Positions 16,971 through 25,613 of a DNA stretch of 64,000 bases are shown in pieces. The DNA lies in the NCBI RefSeq assembly GCF_009793335.1, contig NZ_WING01000001.1:2418001-2482000 (forward strand). Direction: 5' to 3'. The notes below the pieces were generated by a model. It had not been told where the DNA came from. It did not search any database and saw only the letters and a program-made list of their open reading frames with translations. How positions within the stretch are numbered: the first letter of the stretch is position 1; each line of letters opens with the position of its first letter. The translations under genes were made by a program, and so were the position numbers. Source of the stretch: Actinomadura sp. J1-007 (GTDB lineage Bacteria; Actinomycetota; Actinomycetes; Streptosporangiales; Streptosporangiaceae).

Positions 16971-18179
16971 TCAGGCCGGGGCGCTCAGCAATTCCGGGCG
17001 GTCCCGGCCGGGGAATCGACGTGACAGTGCGATGAGCGCCAGCGGCGCGAGCAGGATCAGCGGAAGGCGGCCGAGCGGCATGGCGAGGTCTCCTGGTTCG
17101 AGGTCGCTGCTGAGGGTCGCCTTCTGCCGCCTTTCCGGATCCCAGGTGACTTCGACGCGGCGTCCCACGTCCTTGAAGCCGAACGTCTTGGACATCGTCG
17201 CGTGACTGTCGTTCGGGCAGAGAACGAAATTGCCGCTGCGAGTGATCTGCGTGCCCGGGACCGTCCTTTCCAGGGCGATCTGGCAGACGTACTCCCTGCC
17301 GTGCTCCGCCATCCTGAGTTTCTCAGCCGATTCGTACGACCCGACCGTGACGGCGATCCCGGCGAACAGAGCGATCGCGAGATACTGCGGACGGCGACGA
17401 GCGGCGGCCAAAGCGCAACCGAACGACAGCAGGAGCGACCCCACGGCCATCACCGGAAGTGAGACGAGCAACGGCGCGGCCAGCAGACCGAGAAGAGCGA
17501 CCCCCGTTGGAAGGAGCAGCCATCCGGCGCCCATCAGGACCCAGCCCCACCGGGCGCTCGGCATCCGCGAAGGACGGCTGAAGCGCAGGCGAGAAACGAA
17601 CGCCCCAGCGGTGAGCAGAAAGGTGCCCGCCGCATTGACGCCTAAAAGGACCGGCGCCACGCTTTTCGGGTCCCCGAATTTCGCGCTGTCGGCGTCCCCT
17701 GGAACGTGGTTGACCGTGACGCGGCGGCCCGGCTCGTAGACCTGCTTGGCGCCGCGCTTCGGCTTGGACGTGTCGCCGATCGTGTACGTCGCGGACGGGC
17801 AGGCGACCTGGTAGCGGTACGCCCGGGAGAAGTCGCCGCCCACCTGCGATGCCGTGGCGATATGGCACTTCTGCGTTTCCCGCGCCTGCGCGTCGGCGTT
17901 GACGAAAATGCCGATGACCGCGAGGAACGCCAGCGGGATGCCGAAGACGCCGAGGCCGGCCAACTGCTTCGACCTGGCCTTGAGGATCGCCGAGCAGCCG
18001 ACCACGACGCACACCATGCCCGCGAGGCCGACGAAGGCCATGCCGAACGCTGGAAGCGTGTCCGATGCCGGCAGCGCGAACGAGGCCGCCACGCCCGAAA
18101 GGAGAAGCACCCAACCTGCGCCGAGCAGCGGATAAGCGATCCGGCCCGGCCGTCCGGGAACGGTGCGACTTTCGTCCAT
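16971..18179 (-). CDS. Multi-pass membrane protein with internal duplication (DUF3592-like halves)
   Basis: A 402-residue membrane protein built of two similar halves. Each has two hydrophobic pairs (AYPLLGAGWVLLLSGVAASF, FGMAFVGLAGMVCVVVGCSA; then WGWVLMGAGWLLLPTGVALL, LPVMAVGSLLLSFGCALA) followed by an exposed domain with Cys (CHIATASQ...CPSATYTIGDTSKPKRG; CQIALERTV...CPNDSHATMSKTFGF) and a VxVxHxP / VEVTWDPER strand, as in DUF3592 proteins. ATG 18179 follows AAAGAGG. Function unknown. Ends 9 nt from the converging 15903 gene. Confidence 0.65.
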   Translation of the reverse strand: MDESRTVPGRPGRIAYPLLGAGWVLLLSGVAASFALPASDTLPAFGMAFVGLAGMVCVVVGCSAILKARSKQLAGLGVFGIPLAFLAVIGIFVNADAQARETQKCHIATASQVGGDFSRAYRYQVACPSATYTIGDTSKPKRGAKQVYEPGRRVTVNHVPGDADSAKFGDPKSVAPVLLGVNAAGTFLLTAGAFVSRLRFSRPSRMPSARWGWVLMGAGWLLLPTGVALLGLLAAPLLVSLPVMAVGSLLLSFGCALAAARRRPQYLAIALFAGIAVTVGSYESAEKLRMAEHGREYVCQIALERTVPGTQITRSGNFVLCPNDSHATMSKTFGFKDVGRRVEVTWDPERRQKATLSSDLEPGDLAMPLGRLPLILLAPLALIALSRRFPGRDRPELLSAPA

Positions 18180-18476
18180 CGGGCCTCTTTCCGTTGTGCG
18201 CCAGCGGAAAAGAGTAAGGGAACGGACATGCACGGTCCAGCGCCCGAGCCCAGCCCGTCGACGTCCGAACGACGCGTCGGAGCTCGTCCGAACGAGCAAG
18301 CGGACGGCCGCGGAGAGACGGCAGGAACGCGGCATCCCCGCCCCGATCCCGTTCCGCGCACAACGGGATCGTGTCGGGGGCCGCGTCTCACCCGCCCCGG
18401 CTGCGCCGACCGCGCCCCGACAACCGTGTTCAACGGATGGCGGCACGGTGCGAACGTCCGGTCACCTGCCATTCGA

Positions 18477-19375
18477 TCAGCGTGCGGCCTGCGAGGCAAC
18501 GCGCTGAATGGCCTGGACCGCGATATCGGGCTGTTCGAGGTAGATGTAGTGCCCGCTCTTGGCCGCCGTGCTGAGCTTGCTGCGGCTGGAGAGCGCGAGC
18601 CACTTGCGCTGCCCTGCGGTCCACGCCTGCTCCAATTGCGGCCCGTACTTGGGCATGGCCGCGAGGTACGGCTTCCCGTGCTTGATGACCTCCACCGGAA
18701 TGTTCCCGGCGGAAGCGACCTTGCCGTCGGGCATGGCGAGCTTCTCCGGGTTCTGCCCCTGGAAGACCGCGAGGTTCTGTGCGCGCATCTGGGCCGCCTG
18801 TCCGGGAGCGGATTCGGGAATGGCCTTCTTCATGTCGTCGGACATGGTCGGCGGCGTCGCGTCCATCAGGACCAGGCCCTTGACCCTGTCCTTGTGCTCG
18901 GGGCGTACCTGGCGGCGATCAGCCCGCCCATCGAATGCCCTGCCAGCACGACCGGGTGGTCACCGGCGATCCGGTCGAGCACGCCGGTCAGGACCTTTCC
19001 GGTGCTGGAGAAGCTTTGCGGACCCTCCGGCTGGGCGCTCGCGCCCGCGCCGAGCCGGTCATAGGAGCAGACCCGGTTCTTCTCGCTCAGGGTCTTCTGG
19101 AAGGCGGCCATCTTGTTCAACCCGTCTCCCCCTCCGTGCAGAAGGACGATGACCGGCTTTCCCTTCTCCTGGTCGCCCGAGCACGACACGTTCACCGACT
19201 TGCCTGCGACACTGATCTTCTTGGTTCCCGAGATCAGAGCGGCATCGGCTTTGCGCGTGGCGGGAGCGGACGCGTCCCGTTCCGCCGCGGCATCGCCGTC
19301 GCAGCCGGCGAGCCCCACCCCGGCCGCGGCACAGCCCAGTGCGACCACAGCCGATGCCTTGAGCTTGCGGAACAT
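18477..19375 (-). CDS. Alpha/beta hydrolase lipoprotein, frameshifted at 18900-18903
   Basis: A ~299-residue secreted alpha/beta hydrolase in two frames. The first part has a lipoprotein signal (VALGCAAAGVGLAGC, lipobox LAGC), the oxyanion strand VIVLLHGGG, and nucleophile motif AGHSMGGLIAARYA. Translation then stops at 18866 in this frame. The other frame continues directly: EHKDRVKGLVLMDATPPTMS, ending with a plausible catalytic His SGHYIYLEQPD. Adding one G to the GGGG run at 18900-18903 (plus strand) gives YAPEHKDRV and restores a single reading frame, so a sequence error is more likely than decay. Located outside the cell, membrane anchored; substrate unknown. Confidence 0.7.
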
Positions 19376-19774
19376 GATGTCCTCCAGAACGAGAATTGAC
19401 GCCGAAATGATTCAGCGGCGCCGTAGAAGCGCCGCGGCCACACCGGAACGCTATGGAATCGGCAGCCCACGAATCGTCACCACCCAGTGGACATTCACCG
19501 GTAGCTCGCACGGGGGACGGAAGCACGGCCCGAAAAGGACGGGCGGCGCGGACGGTCACAACCGTCATCGGCACAGACGGCTACGCGCGCGGCGCAGGCG
19601 AACACCCCAACGGCGCGGCCCAACGGCGCGGCACAGCGGAACGGACCGGCGCGGAGCGGCGGCCCGTTCGGCGTAGGCGGGCGGTACGTCGTCGGGATGG
19701 TCTGGCGGACGGGAGGAAGAAGCGAGAAGGAAGAGAAGGAAAGAAAGGAAGGGAGCGGTCAGGTGAGGGGGTGG
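19376..19774. other. Intergenic region with a polypurine tract
   Basis: A 399-bp gap between the hydrolase lipoprotein gene and the module B tubby gene. The half next to the hydrolase is its promoter side. At 19711-19755 the plus strand has 44 purines in 45 bases (mixed GGA/GAA), directly downstream of the 19775-20371 gene, so the transcript of that gene would carry a polypyrimidine 3' tail. I see no gene. Confidence 0.5.
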
Positions 19775-20371
19775 TCAGGTCCAGGACCAGGGGGACGCGG
19801 CGATCAAGGTGCGCATGGGGTCCTGGAACTGGTAGCGCTGCTTCAGCGTGAGGCGGCGGGCCTTCTCGCGGGCGGGGGACTGCGTGATCTCGATCTGGGC
19901 CAGCTCGTTGCCCTGCGCGTCGTTGACGACGTGGTCGCGCATGGAGCTGGTGATCGTGTAGATCTCTTGGTTGTGCGCGTCGCAGATCGTCCGGTTGGCG
20001 GTCACGTCACCGCCCGACGCCATGAACTTGAAGATCCCCTTGACGCCGCTGCTCTTGACGACCATGTGGCCGATCAGCGAGCCGTCGGGGGCGACGATGG
20101 AGAGCTGCGGCGTGCCCATCATCGGGTCGCCGACGCGGTCGACGAAGAAGATCGGCACGTCGTCCTGGCCCGCGACGCGCACCAGGACGCGGGACTCGTC
20201 GGCGGCGGCGTGGGGGTTGGCGTACGGGACGTTGCCGCCCTGCGCGGGCGGGGCCGTCGGGACGCGCGCGACGTTGGCCAGCAGTTCGCCCTGCGGACCG
20301 GTGATGACGTACTCCCGCGGGCGCTGCGGGTTCTCCAGCGTCCAGACCGGGAGGTCGAACAGACCGGCCAT
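19775..20371 (-). CDS. Tubby-like/LURP-one-related protein, module B (second copy)
   Basis: A 198-residue beta-rich protein. Strand/turn units such as EYVITGPQGELLANV, VLVRVAGQDDVPIFFVDRVG, LSIVAPDGSLIGHMVVK, TICDAHNQEIYTITS, VNDAQGNELAQIEI and the terminal FQDPMRTLIAASPW match the fold of its upstream neighbour. It begins 3 nt after the 20375-21010 gene stop, so the pair is co-translated. No signal peptide and no membrane segment. Alternating DxxGxxL turns fit a twelve-stranded tubby/scramblase barrel. Function unknown; last gene of module B. Confidence 0.65.
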   Translation of the reverse strand: MAGLFDLPVWTLENPQRPREYVITGPQGELLANVARVPTAPPAQGGNVPYANPHAAADESRVLVRVAGQDDVPIFFVDRVGDPMMGTPQLSIVAPDGSLIGHMVVKSSGVKGIFKFMASGGDVTANRTICDAHNQEIYTITSSMRDHVVNDAQGNELAQIEITQSPAREKARRLTLKQRYQFQDPMRTLIAASPWSWT

Positions 20372-20374
20372 GTG

Positions 20375-21010
20375 TCAGCTCCTGCTCAGGTCGAAGGCGA
20401 TCGGTGACGCGATCACGAGCGTACGCAACGGCTCCGGGAGCTGGTAGTTGAGGCGGAGGTCGTAGCGGTCGCGGACCTGCTTGTTCTGGGCCTGGTCCAT
20501 CCGGGCGAGCTCGTTGCCGTTCGCGTCGGTGAACACGCAGTACCGGCCGCCGGACGGCTGGTCGGTGACGTACCCGCCCATCCGCGTCTCCTCCCACATG
20601 ACCGCGCACAGGGTGGTGTCGTTCGCGTCGACGAGCCGGTGCGACTCGTTGAACCGGTCGCGGCCGCCCGGCGTCCGGGCCTGCCCGGCCAAGTAGCTCC
20701 GCGCGAACGCCTGCGCGTCGTACGCCAGGCGCCCGATCACGGTGCCGTCCGGGGCGACGACGGCGACCGGCGCCTCGGGGGCCCGATCGACGAAGAACAG
20801 CGGCGCGCCGCCCGGGTCGCTGACCTGGACGACGAGCCGCTCGTTCTCGACGCCGGAGCTGAACCGCCCGAGCAGGCCCTTGCGCGGACGTTCCCCCGCG
20901 ACCTGCGCGGCGGCGGCCACGGGCGTCCCCTGCCCGTCGCTGATGCGGTATTCGAGCTGCGTGGAGAGCTGCTCGACCGTCAGGACGGGGGTGCTGTAGA
21001 TGCCGGTCAT
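20375..21010 (-). CDS. Tubby-like/LURP-one-related protein, module B (first copy)
   Basis: A 211-residue protein with repeated strand-turn-strand units: EYRISDGQGTPVAAAAQV, LVVQVSDPGGAPLFFVDRAP, VAVVAPDGTVIGRLAYD, RLVDANDTTLCAVMWEE, VFTDANGNELARMDQ, ending LNYQLPEPLRTLVIASPIAF. The APLFxVDR and LPEPxRTLxIASPxAFDL motifs are shared with the module A protein at 12683. Starts 22 nt after the PPWDR protein gene. It is predicted cytosolic. The repeated co-occurrence with the WXG-membrane proteins suggests a chaperone, immunity or membrane-binding partner role; none is proven. Confidence 0.65.
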   Translation of the reverse strand: MTGIYSTPVLTVEQLSTQLEYRISDGQGTPVAAAAQVAGERPRKGLLGRFSSGVENERLVVQVSDPGGAPLFFVDRAPEAPVAVVAPDGTVIGRLAYDAQAFARSYLAGQARTPGGRDRFNESHRLVDANDTTLCAVMWEETRMGGYVTDQPSGGRYCVFTDANGNELARMDQAQNKQVRDRYDLRLNYQLPEPLRTLVIASPIAFDLSRS

Positions 21011-21032
21011 CGGCGTTCCTCCGCGGCTCGGC

Positions 21033-22271
21033 TCACCGGTCCCACGGCGGGACCTCGCTCTCGGTCTTGGAGTTGCCGCCCACGGACTCGGTCTCGCTCG
21101 TCCACTTGGTATGGCCCTGGCCGTCGTTCGCGGCGGTGTTGGTCTGGTTGTACACGTCGCCGCCCTGGTACGTCGCGCCGTGCTTCTCCTTGCCCTCCCA
21201 GCTCCCGTCGTCGAGGCCGTACTTGCCCTCGGCCTCGCCGGTGGCGCCGGCGCCGCCCTTCTCGTAGCCGCCGTTCACGCCGCCGTAGATGGAGTCGTTG
21301 CCCTTACTGTCCTCTTCCCATCCGCCCTTGCCGCCCGCGGACCATCCGGTGGGGCTGGTGTACTTGCCCTCGCCCTCCAGGCCCTGCCAGCCGCGGTCGC
21401 CGTACTTCGCGTGCCCGCCGACCTCCCACTCGCCTCCGGTGCCGGTGTTGAACTTCGCGCCGCCGCCGACGTTCCAGGTCTTGTCGTAGTTGCGGTCGGC
21501 GTCCAGGTCGATCTCGCTGAGGGGCGTTCCCTTGTGGCCGCCGGGCACCTTCACGCCGTCCGAACGGTTCAGCCAGTTCAATCCGGCGTTCGCGGCGTTC
21601 TGCCCGAGGTTGGCGAGCGCGCCCGCCGAGCCGGTCGCCTGCGCCCGCATGAAGTCGGTCAGCGCCTTGTCGTTGCCCTTGAACGTCTCGACCACGGCGG
21701 CCAGCGCGGCCCCGCCGGCCATGGTCGCCGCGCCGAGCTGGCCCGCGGCGGCGAGGATGCCGGTGGCGACGTGGGTGACGGTCAGGCAGGTGGCGGCCAG
21801 CGCCTCGCACTCCAGGAACACCGGCGTGCCGACCACCGAGGCGAGCGCGGCCGCCGCGGCGACCGCGAGAGCGCCGAGGAACGTCCCCATCGCCACGGCG
21901 AAGACCGCGTACACGAACAGGGCGTACGCGAGCACGGTCAGCGCGATCCCGACCGCCGTGCAGAAGACGTAGAGGACCTGGAGCTGGGAGGCGAACTCCT
22001 GGACCTTGGCCTCGTAGCCCTTGCGGTCGTCGGACGACCAGTCGGAGCCCGAGATCGCCGCGAGGCTCGACTGGAGCTCGGTCGCGGTCTGCTGCACCAG
22101 GTCGGCGGCCTTGCGCCACTCCTGACCGGCCTTCTCCAGGTCGGTGGCCTTGCCGGTGGACAGCTTGAACTCGAAGTTGATCATCATCGCCGGGGGCAGG
22201 ATGAGCCCGGCCGCCATCGCCTCGGTGGTGGCGATGGACATCATGCTGTCGGACGCCGAGAGCGCGCTCAT
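21033..22271 (-). CDS. WXG100-like hairpin + membrane + Gly-rich protein ending PPWDR, module B
   Basis: A 412-residue paralogue of the 13266 and 25614 proteins. Order: LILPPAMMINFEFKLSTGK, hairpin with DWSSDDRKGYEAKVQEF, hydrophobic segments (VGIALTVLAYALFVYAVFAV; CLTVTHVATGILAAAGQLGA), linker ATGSAGALANLGQNAANAG, signature DLDADRNYDKTWNVGGGAKF, then Gly/Tyr-rich units (WEVGGHAKYGDRGWQGLEG; GGVNGGYEKGGAG), ending SEVPPWDR. ATG 22271 has AAGGAAA 7 nt upstream. Lies 53 nt after the small partner gene. Likely secreted by or docked to the ESX system; the C-terminal half could be a beta-solenoid. Confidence 0.72.
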   Translation of the reverse strand: MSALSASDSMMSIATTEAMAAGLILPPAMMINFEFKLSTGKATDLEKAGQEWRKAADLVQQTATELQSSLAAISGSDWSSDDRKGYEAKVQEFASQLQVLYVFCTAVGIALTVLAYALFVYAVFAVAMGTFLGALAVAAAAALASVVGTPVFLECEALAATCLTVTHVATGILAAAGQLGAATMAGGAALAAVVETFKGNDKALTDFMRAQATGSAGALANLGQNAANAGLNWLNRSDGVKVPGGHKGTPLSEIDLDADRNYDKTWNVGGGAKFNTGTGGEWEVGGHAKYGDRGWQGLEGEGKYTSPTGWSAGGKGGWEEDSKGNDSIYGGVNGGYEKGGAGATGEAEGKYGLDDGSWEGKEKHGATYQGGDVYNQTNTAANDGQGHTKWTSETESVGGNSKTESEVPPWDR

Positions 22272-22324
22272 GGTCTTGTTTCCTTCGGTCGGCGGGGGGT
22301 GTCGGTACCTGGCTGGCGCGCGCG

Positions 22325-22633
22325 TCAGACCTGCGTGATCCGGCTGGCCTCCTCGGCTCCGGAGTAGTTCTTGGCGGTGGTCTCGATGCCCTTGGCGAAG
22401 TTCTCCAGCATCTCCAGGTGCGTCTTCAGGTCCTCGAACGCGAACTGGATCGCGCCCGGGTACGCCATCGACGCCGTCGTGCACGTGATGCTGAACGAGC
22501 CGCCTTCGAGGTTGTAGACGTTGTCGGCGTTCAGGGTGTCGCCGGCCTTCTGAAGCTTCGTGGCGATGTTGTCCGTGATGTCCTTGCCGTGCTTCTCGAT
22601 CCGCGTGGGGTTGATCTGGATCTGCTGGCCCAC
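22325..22633 (-). CDS. ~100-residue helical WXG100-like protein, module B
   Basis: A 102-residue protein: QINPTRIEKHGKDITDNIA, LQKAGDTL, VYNLEGGSFSITC, MAYPGAIQFAFEDLKTHLEM, then FAKGIETTAKNYSGAEEAS. Strongly alike to the 26975 gene (RIAKHG, EGGDFSVT, AYPGGLQFAFEDLHTHLDML, GFAKGIEITAKNY) and the 14534 gene. No signal peptide, two long helices around a short GG-containing centre; no canonical WxG. First gene of module B and divergent from mycP across a 261-bp gap. Confidence 0.72.
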   Translation of the reverse strand: MGQQIQINPTRIEKHGKDITDNIATKLQKAGDTLNADNVYNLEGGSFSITCTTASMAYPGAIQFAFEDLKTHLEMLENFAKGIETTAKNYSGAEEASRITQV

Positions 22634-22894
22634 TGCCCTGCCTCTCGTCCCGCTTCACTGCCTGTACGTCTCGCCCGGCGCGGCGCTCGGACCGTCCGTC
22701 CGGTCCGTTCGACCTGTTCGGCCCGTTCGGCCTGCCGAAAGGCGGCGAAACCACACCATCCCGCCGCAGGATAGGGCACCTGATCGGGATTTCCGGACGG
22801 TTCGGTCATCCTGGCATTACCGCCTGCCACCGCTCCACCCCGCCGATCCTTTAGAGTCTGATGCGATCGTGAAGGTTCAGCGTGGAGGGTTGCC
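22634..22894. promoter_or_regulatory. Divergent promoter region between module B and mycP
   Basis: A 261-bp region from which module B (minus) and mycP (plus) diverge. It includes an iterated CGGxCCGTTCGxCCTG pattern at about 22688-22735 and an A/T-richer stretch near 22845-22870 (CCTTTAGAGTCTGATGCG) that could be a -10 region for mycP. Shared promoter DNA would tie the protease to the module. Confidence 0.4.
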
Positions 22895-24112
22895 ATGAGG
22901 TGGACGGCTGGTGCGGCGCTGGGCGGTTGCCTCGCATCGCTGGTCGTCACGCCCGCGCCCGCACGGGCGGCGGCCGTACCCGCCGCGTCCCCGGCCGTGC
23001 CCGCCCGTCCCGCCGCGGCGCCCGCGCGGGCGGCGGCCTGCCAGCAGACCCCCGAGTCCGGGCCGCTGGTCAAGGCGCAGATCACCGAGGCGCCCTGGGC
23101 GCAGCAGCTCCTGCCGCTCCAGGAGGCGCAGGAGAAGGCGGACGGCCGCGGCGTGAAGATCGCCGTGATCGACAGCGGGGTGGACGCCGCCAACCCGCAG
23201 CTCGCCGGGCAGACCGCGCCCACGGTCGACCTCACCGGCACCGGCCCGCGCGACTGCGTCGGGCACGGCACCGAGGTCGCGGGGATCATCGCCGCCAAGC
23301 CCCGGATGAGCCTGTTCGTCGGCGTCGCGCCGGGCGCGCGGATCATCCCGATCAAGTACGCGGCGGCGGCCACCAACAACGACGACCGGCTGCTCGTCAA
23401 GGGCATCGACGAGGCGGTCAGGCGCCGCGTCGACATCATCAACATCTCGTCGGAGACCCACGCCGACACCCCCGAGCTGCGGCAGGCCGTCAACCGCGCG
23501 ATCGCGGCCGACATCCTGATCGTGGCCGCGGCGGGCAACGTCAACCCGAAGAAGGGCGGCGCGCCCACCCCGTCGTTCCCGGCCCAGTACCAGGGCGTGG
23601 TGTCGGTCGGCGCGATCGCGCAGAACGGCGAGGTCACGCAGTTCTCCAACACCAAGACGCGGGTCTCGGTGATCGCCCCCGGCAAGGACATCCTCACCGT
23701 CGCCCCCGACGGCGGCTACATCGTCAAGGGCGAGGGGACCAGCTTCGCGACCCCGTTCGTCAGCGGCGTCGCGGCCCTGGTCAAGCAGACCCACCCGCGC
23801 CTCACCGCCGCGCAGATCAAGCAGCGCATCGAGGCGACCGCGGACGGCCAGAAGGGCACCGGCAGCGGCTACGGCGTGGTCAACCCGCTCGCCGCCGTCA
23901 CCACCGTCCTCGACCCGAACGCGCCGCTCGCCCCCGCGCCCGAGCCCGGCTCGGTGCGGCTGGCCGTCCGCGAGAAGACCGACCCCGCCACCCGCAACGC
24001 CGCGCTCGGCATCGGCCTCGGCGGCCTCGGCCTCGCCGCCCTCGTCGTCGCCGGCGGCATCCTCATCCCCGCCGGCCGCCGCCGCAACTGGCGCCCGGGC
24101 AGTGTTGATTAA
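22895..24112 (+). CDS. mycP: Mycosin MycP, type VII secretion-associated subtilisin-like protease
   Basis: A 405-residue S8 family protease. N-terminal signal peptide (GAALGGCLASLVVTPAPARA), a Pro/Ala linker, catalytic Asp in VKIAVIDSGVD (~residues 88-98), His in DCVGHGTEVAGIIA, Asn in AAAGNVNP (oxyanion), Ser in GEGTSFATPFVSGVAAL, then a C-terminal membrane anchor LGIGLGGLGLAALVVAGGIL and basic tail RRRNWRPG. This plan is diagnostic for mycosins, which stabilise the ESX membrane complex and process substrates at the outer face of the membrane. Divergent from module B. Confidence 0.95.
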   Translation: MRWTAGAALGGCLASLVVTPAPARAAAVPAASPAVPARPAAAPARAAACQQTPESGPLVKAQITEAPWAQQLLPLQEAQEKADGRGVKIAVIDSGVDAANPQLAGQTAPTVDLTGTGPRDCVGHGTEVAGIIAAKPRMSLFVGVAPGARIIPIKYAAAATNNDDRLLVKGIDEAVRRRVDIINISSETHADTPELRQAVNRAIAADILIVAAAGNVNPKKGGAPTPSFPAQYQGVVSVGAIAQNGEVTQFSNTKTRVSVIAPGKDILTVAPDGGYIVKGEGTSFATPFVSGVAALVKQTHPRLTAAQIKQRIEATADGQKGTGSGYGVVNPLAAVTTVLDPNAPLAPAPEPGSVRLAVREKTDPATRNAALGIGLGGLGLAALVVAGGILIPAGRRRNWRPGSVD

Positions 24113-24190
24113 GCCCCGGCCCAGGACACTCGCCTAGCGGCTCGCGTCCTGACCGGTGCTTTGCGAGTGCTGCATCGCTTCGCGATCTGC

Positions 24191-24224
24191 CCGGGGAGGC
24201 TCGCCTTCGGCGTCGCCTCCCCGG
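24191..24224 (+). terminator. Hairpin terminator after mycP
   Basis: Perfect outer 10-bp stem CCGGGGAGGC (24191-24200) with GCCTCCCCGG (24215-24224), plus an inner CGCC-TTC-GGCG hairpin. Between convergent genes. A second palindrome, CAGGGACCT-C-AGGTCCCTG, lies at 24258-24276. Confidence 0.7.
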
Positions 24225-24338
24225 CCAGTTAACGCACTCGCGCGGCAGCTGAGGCCCCAGGGACCTCAGGTCCCTGAATCCGACGCCGGGCGCGAAACTG
24301 GACGGTCCGCACCAACGCCCTCGGCAGCGACGGGGGGG

Positions 24339-25502
24339 TCAGTGGCAGAGGGCGTTGTCGATGTCGGCGGCCATGCGGGCCGGCTGGGACGGGTCGTTCG
24401 GCAGGCTGGTGACGGCGATGGTGGCGGCGCGGCCGTCATCGGTCGCGCCGTTGGAGGTGTGGTAGCCGGGGAAGTCGCCGCCGTGGCCCCAGGCGACGCC
24501 GCCGCAGCTCAGCGGCGTGCTGGTCAGGCCCAGCCCGTACCGGACGCCCTTGCCCATCATGGGCGCGGGCACGGTGGTGCGCATCTGCCCGAGCTGCGCC
24601 GGGGCGAGCAGCCGGCCGCCGAGCAGGGCGGAGAAGAAGCGGTTGACGTCGCTCGGCGTGGAGACGACCTGCCCCGCGGCCCAGCCCTGCGAAGGATCCT
24701 CCTCGGTGACGTCGGTCAGCGGCGCCTTCGGGTCGTCGCGGTGGTACCCGTGGGGGTGCGGCTCGCGGATCGTCTGGTCGCCGACGTTCGGGAAGTAGGT
24801 GTGGCGCAGCCCGGCCCGCCGGACCACCCGTTTGGTGATCTCCTCGCGCAGCGGGCGCCCGGTGGCCTTCTCGACGATCAGCCCGGCGACGATGTAGTTG
24901 GTGTTGCTGTACTCCCACTTGGCGCCCGGCCGCGAGGTCGCCTTCTGGCTGAACGCCCTGTCGAGCAGTTCGCGCGGCTCGAAGTAGGTGTGCTGGAGCG
25001 GCAGGAGGCCCTTGCTGAACGTGTTGGTGTAGCTGGGAAGGCCGCTGGTGTGCTGGAGGACCTGCCGGACGGTGATGTTCCGGCCGTCGATGCCGTCGCC
25101 CCGGACGATCCCCGGCAGGTACGTCTCGACCGGCTCGTCCAGCCCGACCTTGCCCTCGCCGACCAGTTGCAGGACGGCCACGGCGGTGAACGGCTTGGTG
25201 TTGCTGCCGATGCGCACCTGCCCGTCGACCGGCACCCGCGCCCGGGTCCTCAGGTCGCCGACACCGGCCGTGTGGTCGCGGACGCTCCCGTCCCGCCTGG
25301 TCACCGACGCGAGGGCGGCCGGGAACCCGTCGTCTCGCACCAGCGCGTCGAGGCGCCGCTGAACGGCGTCGGCGGGCCGCCCGGCGGACGCCGCGGACGC
25401 CGCGTTCGGTGCGATGAGGCCGCCCACCAGGCCGAGGCCGCTGAACGCGACGAAGGCGGCGAGACGGTTGCGGCGGCGGTTGCGGGGACGAAGATCGTTC
25501 AT
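24339..25502 (-). CDS. Secreted serine hydrolase, beta-lactamase/DD-peptidase family
   Basis: A 387-residue class C beta-lactamase-like hydrolase (Pfam Beta-lactamase fold). Twin-arginine-like N-terminus (RPRNRRRNRLAAFVAFSGL with a hydrophobic core and an ASAAS cleavage region). Active-site motifs: SxxK as RIGSNTKPFT, YxN as WEYSNTNYIV, and HGG as WGHGGDFPGY. Such proteins act on D-amino-acid peptides or beta-lactams in the cell wall space; many are D-alanyl-D-alanine carboxypeptidases or esterases. ATG 25502 chosen over the open frame to 25577. Lies downstream of module C on the same strand, 112 nt away. Confidence 0.85.
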   Translation of the reverse strand: MNDLRPRNRRRNRLAAFVAFSGLGLVGGLIAPNAASAASAGRPADAVQRRLDALVRDDGFPAALASVTRRDGSVRDHTAGVGDLRTRARVPVDGQVRIGSNTKPFTAVAVLQLVGEGKVGLDEPVETYLPGIVRGDGIDGRNITVRQVLQHTSGLPSYTNTFSKGLLPLQHTYFEPRELLDRAFSQKATSRPGAKWEYSNTNYIVAGLIVEKATGRPLREEITKRVVRRAGLRHTYFPNVGDQTIREPHPHGYHRDDPKAPLTDVTEEDPSQGWAAGQVVSTPSDVNRFFSALLGGRLLAPAQLGQMRTTVPAPMMGKGVRYGLGLTSTPLSCGGVAWGHGGDFPGYHTSNGATDDGRAATIAVTSLPNDPSQPARMAADIDNALCH

Positions 25503-25613
25503 GGGGACGACGGTAGGGACGCCCCCGGCATCCCTCCGATGGTCCGCGCACCACTCAAGAGGTAGACCCAGCACCACCTTTCGGCCCGGGGCGCTCCCGC
25601 ACGGGAGGCGCGG

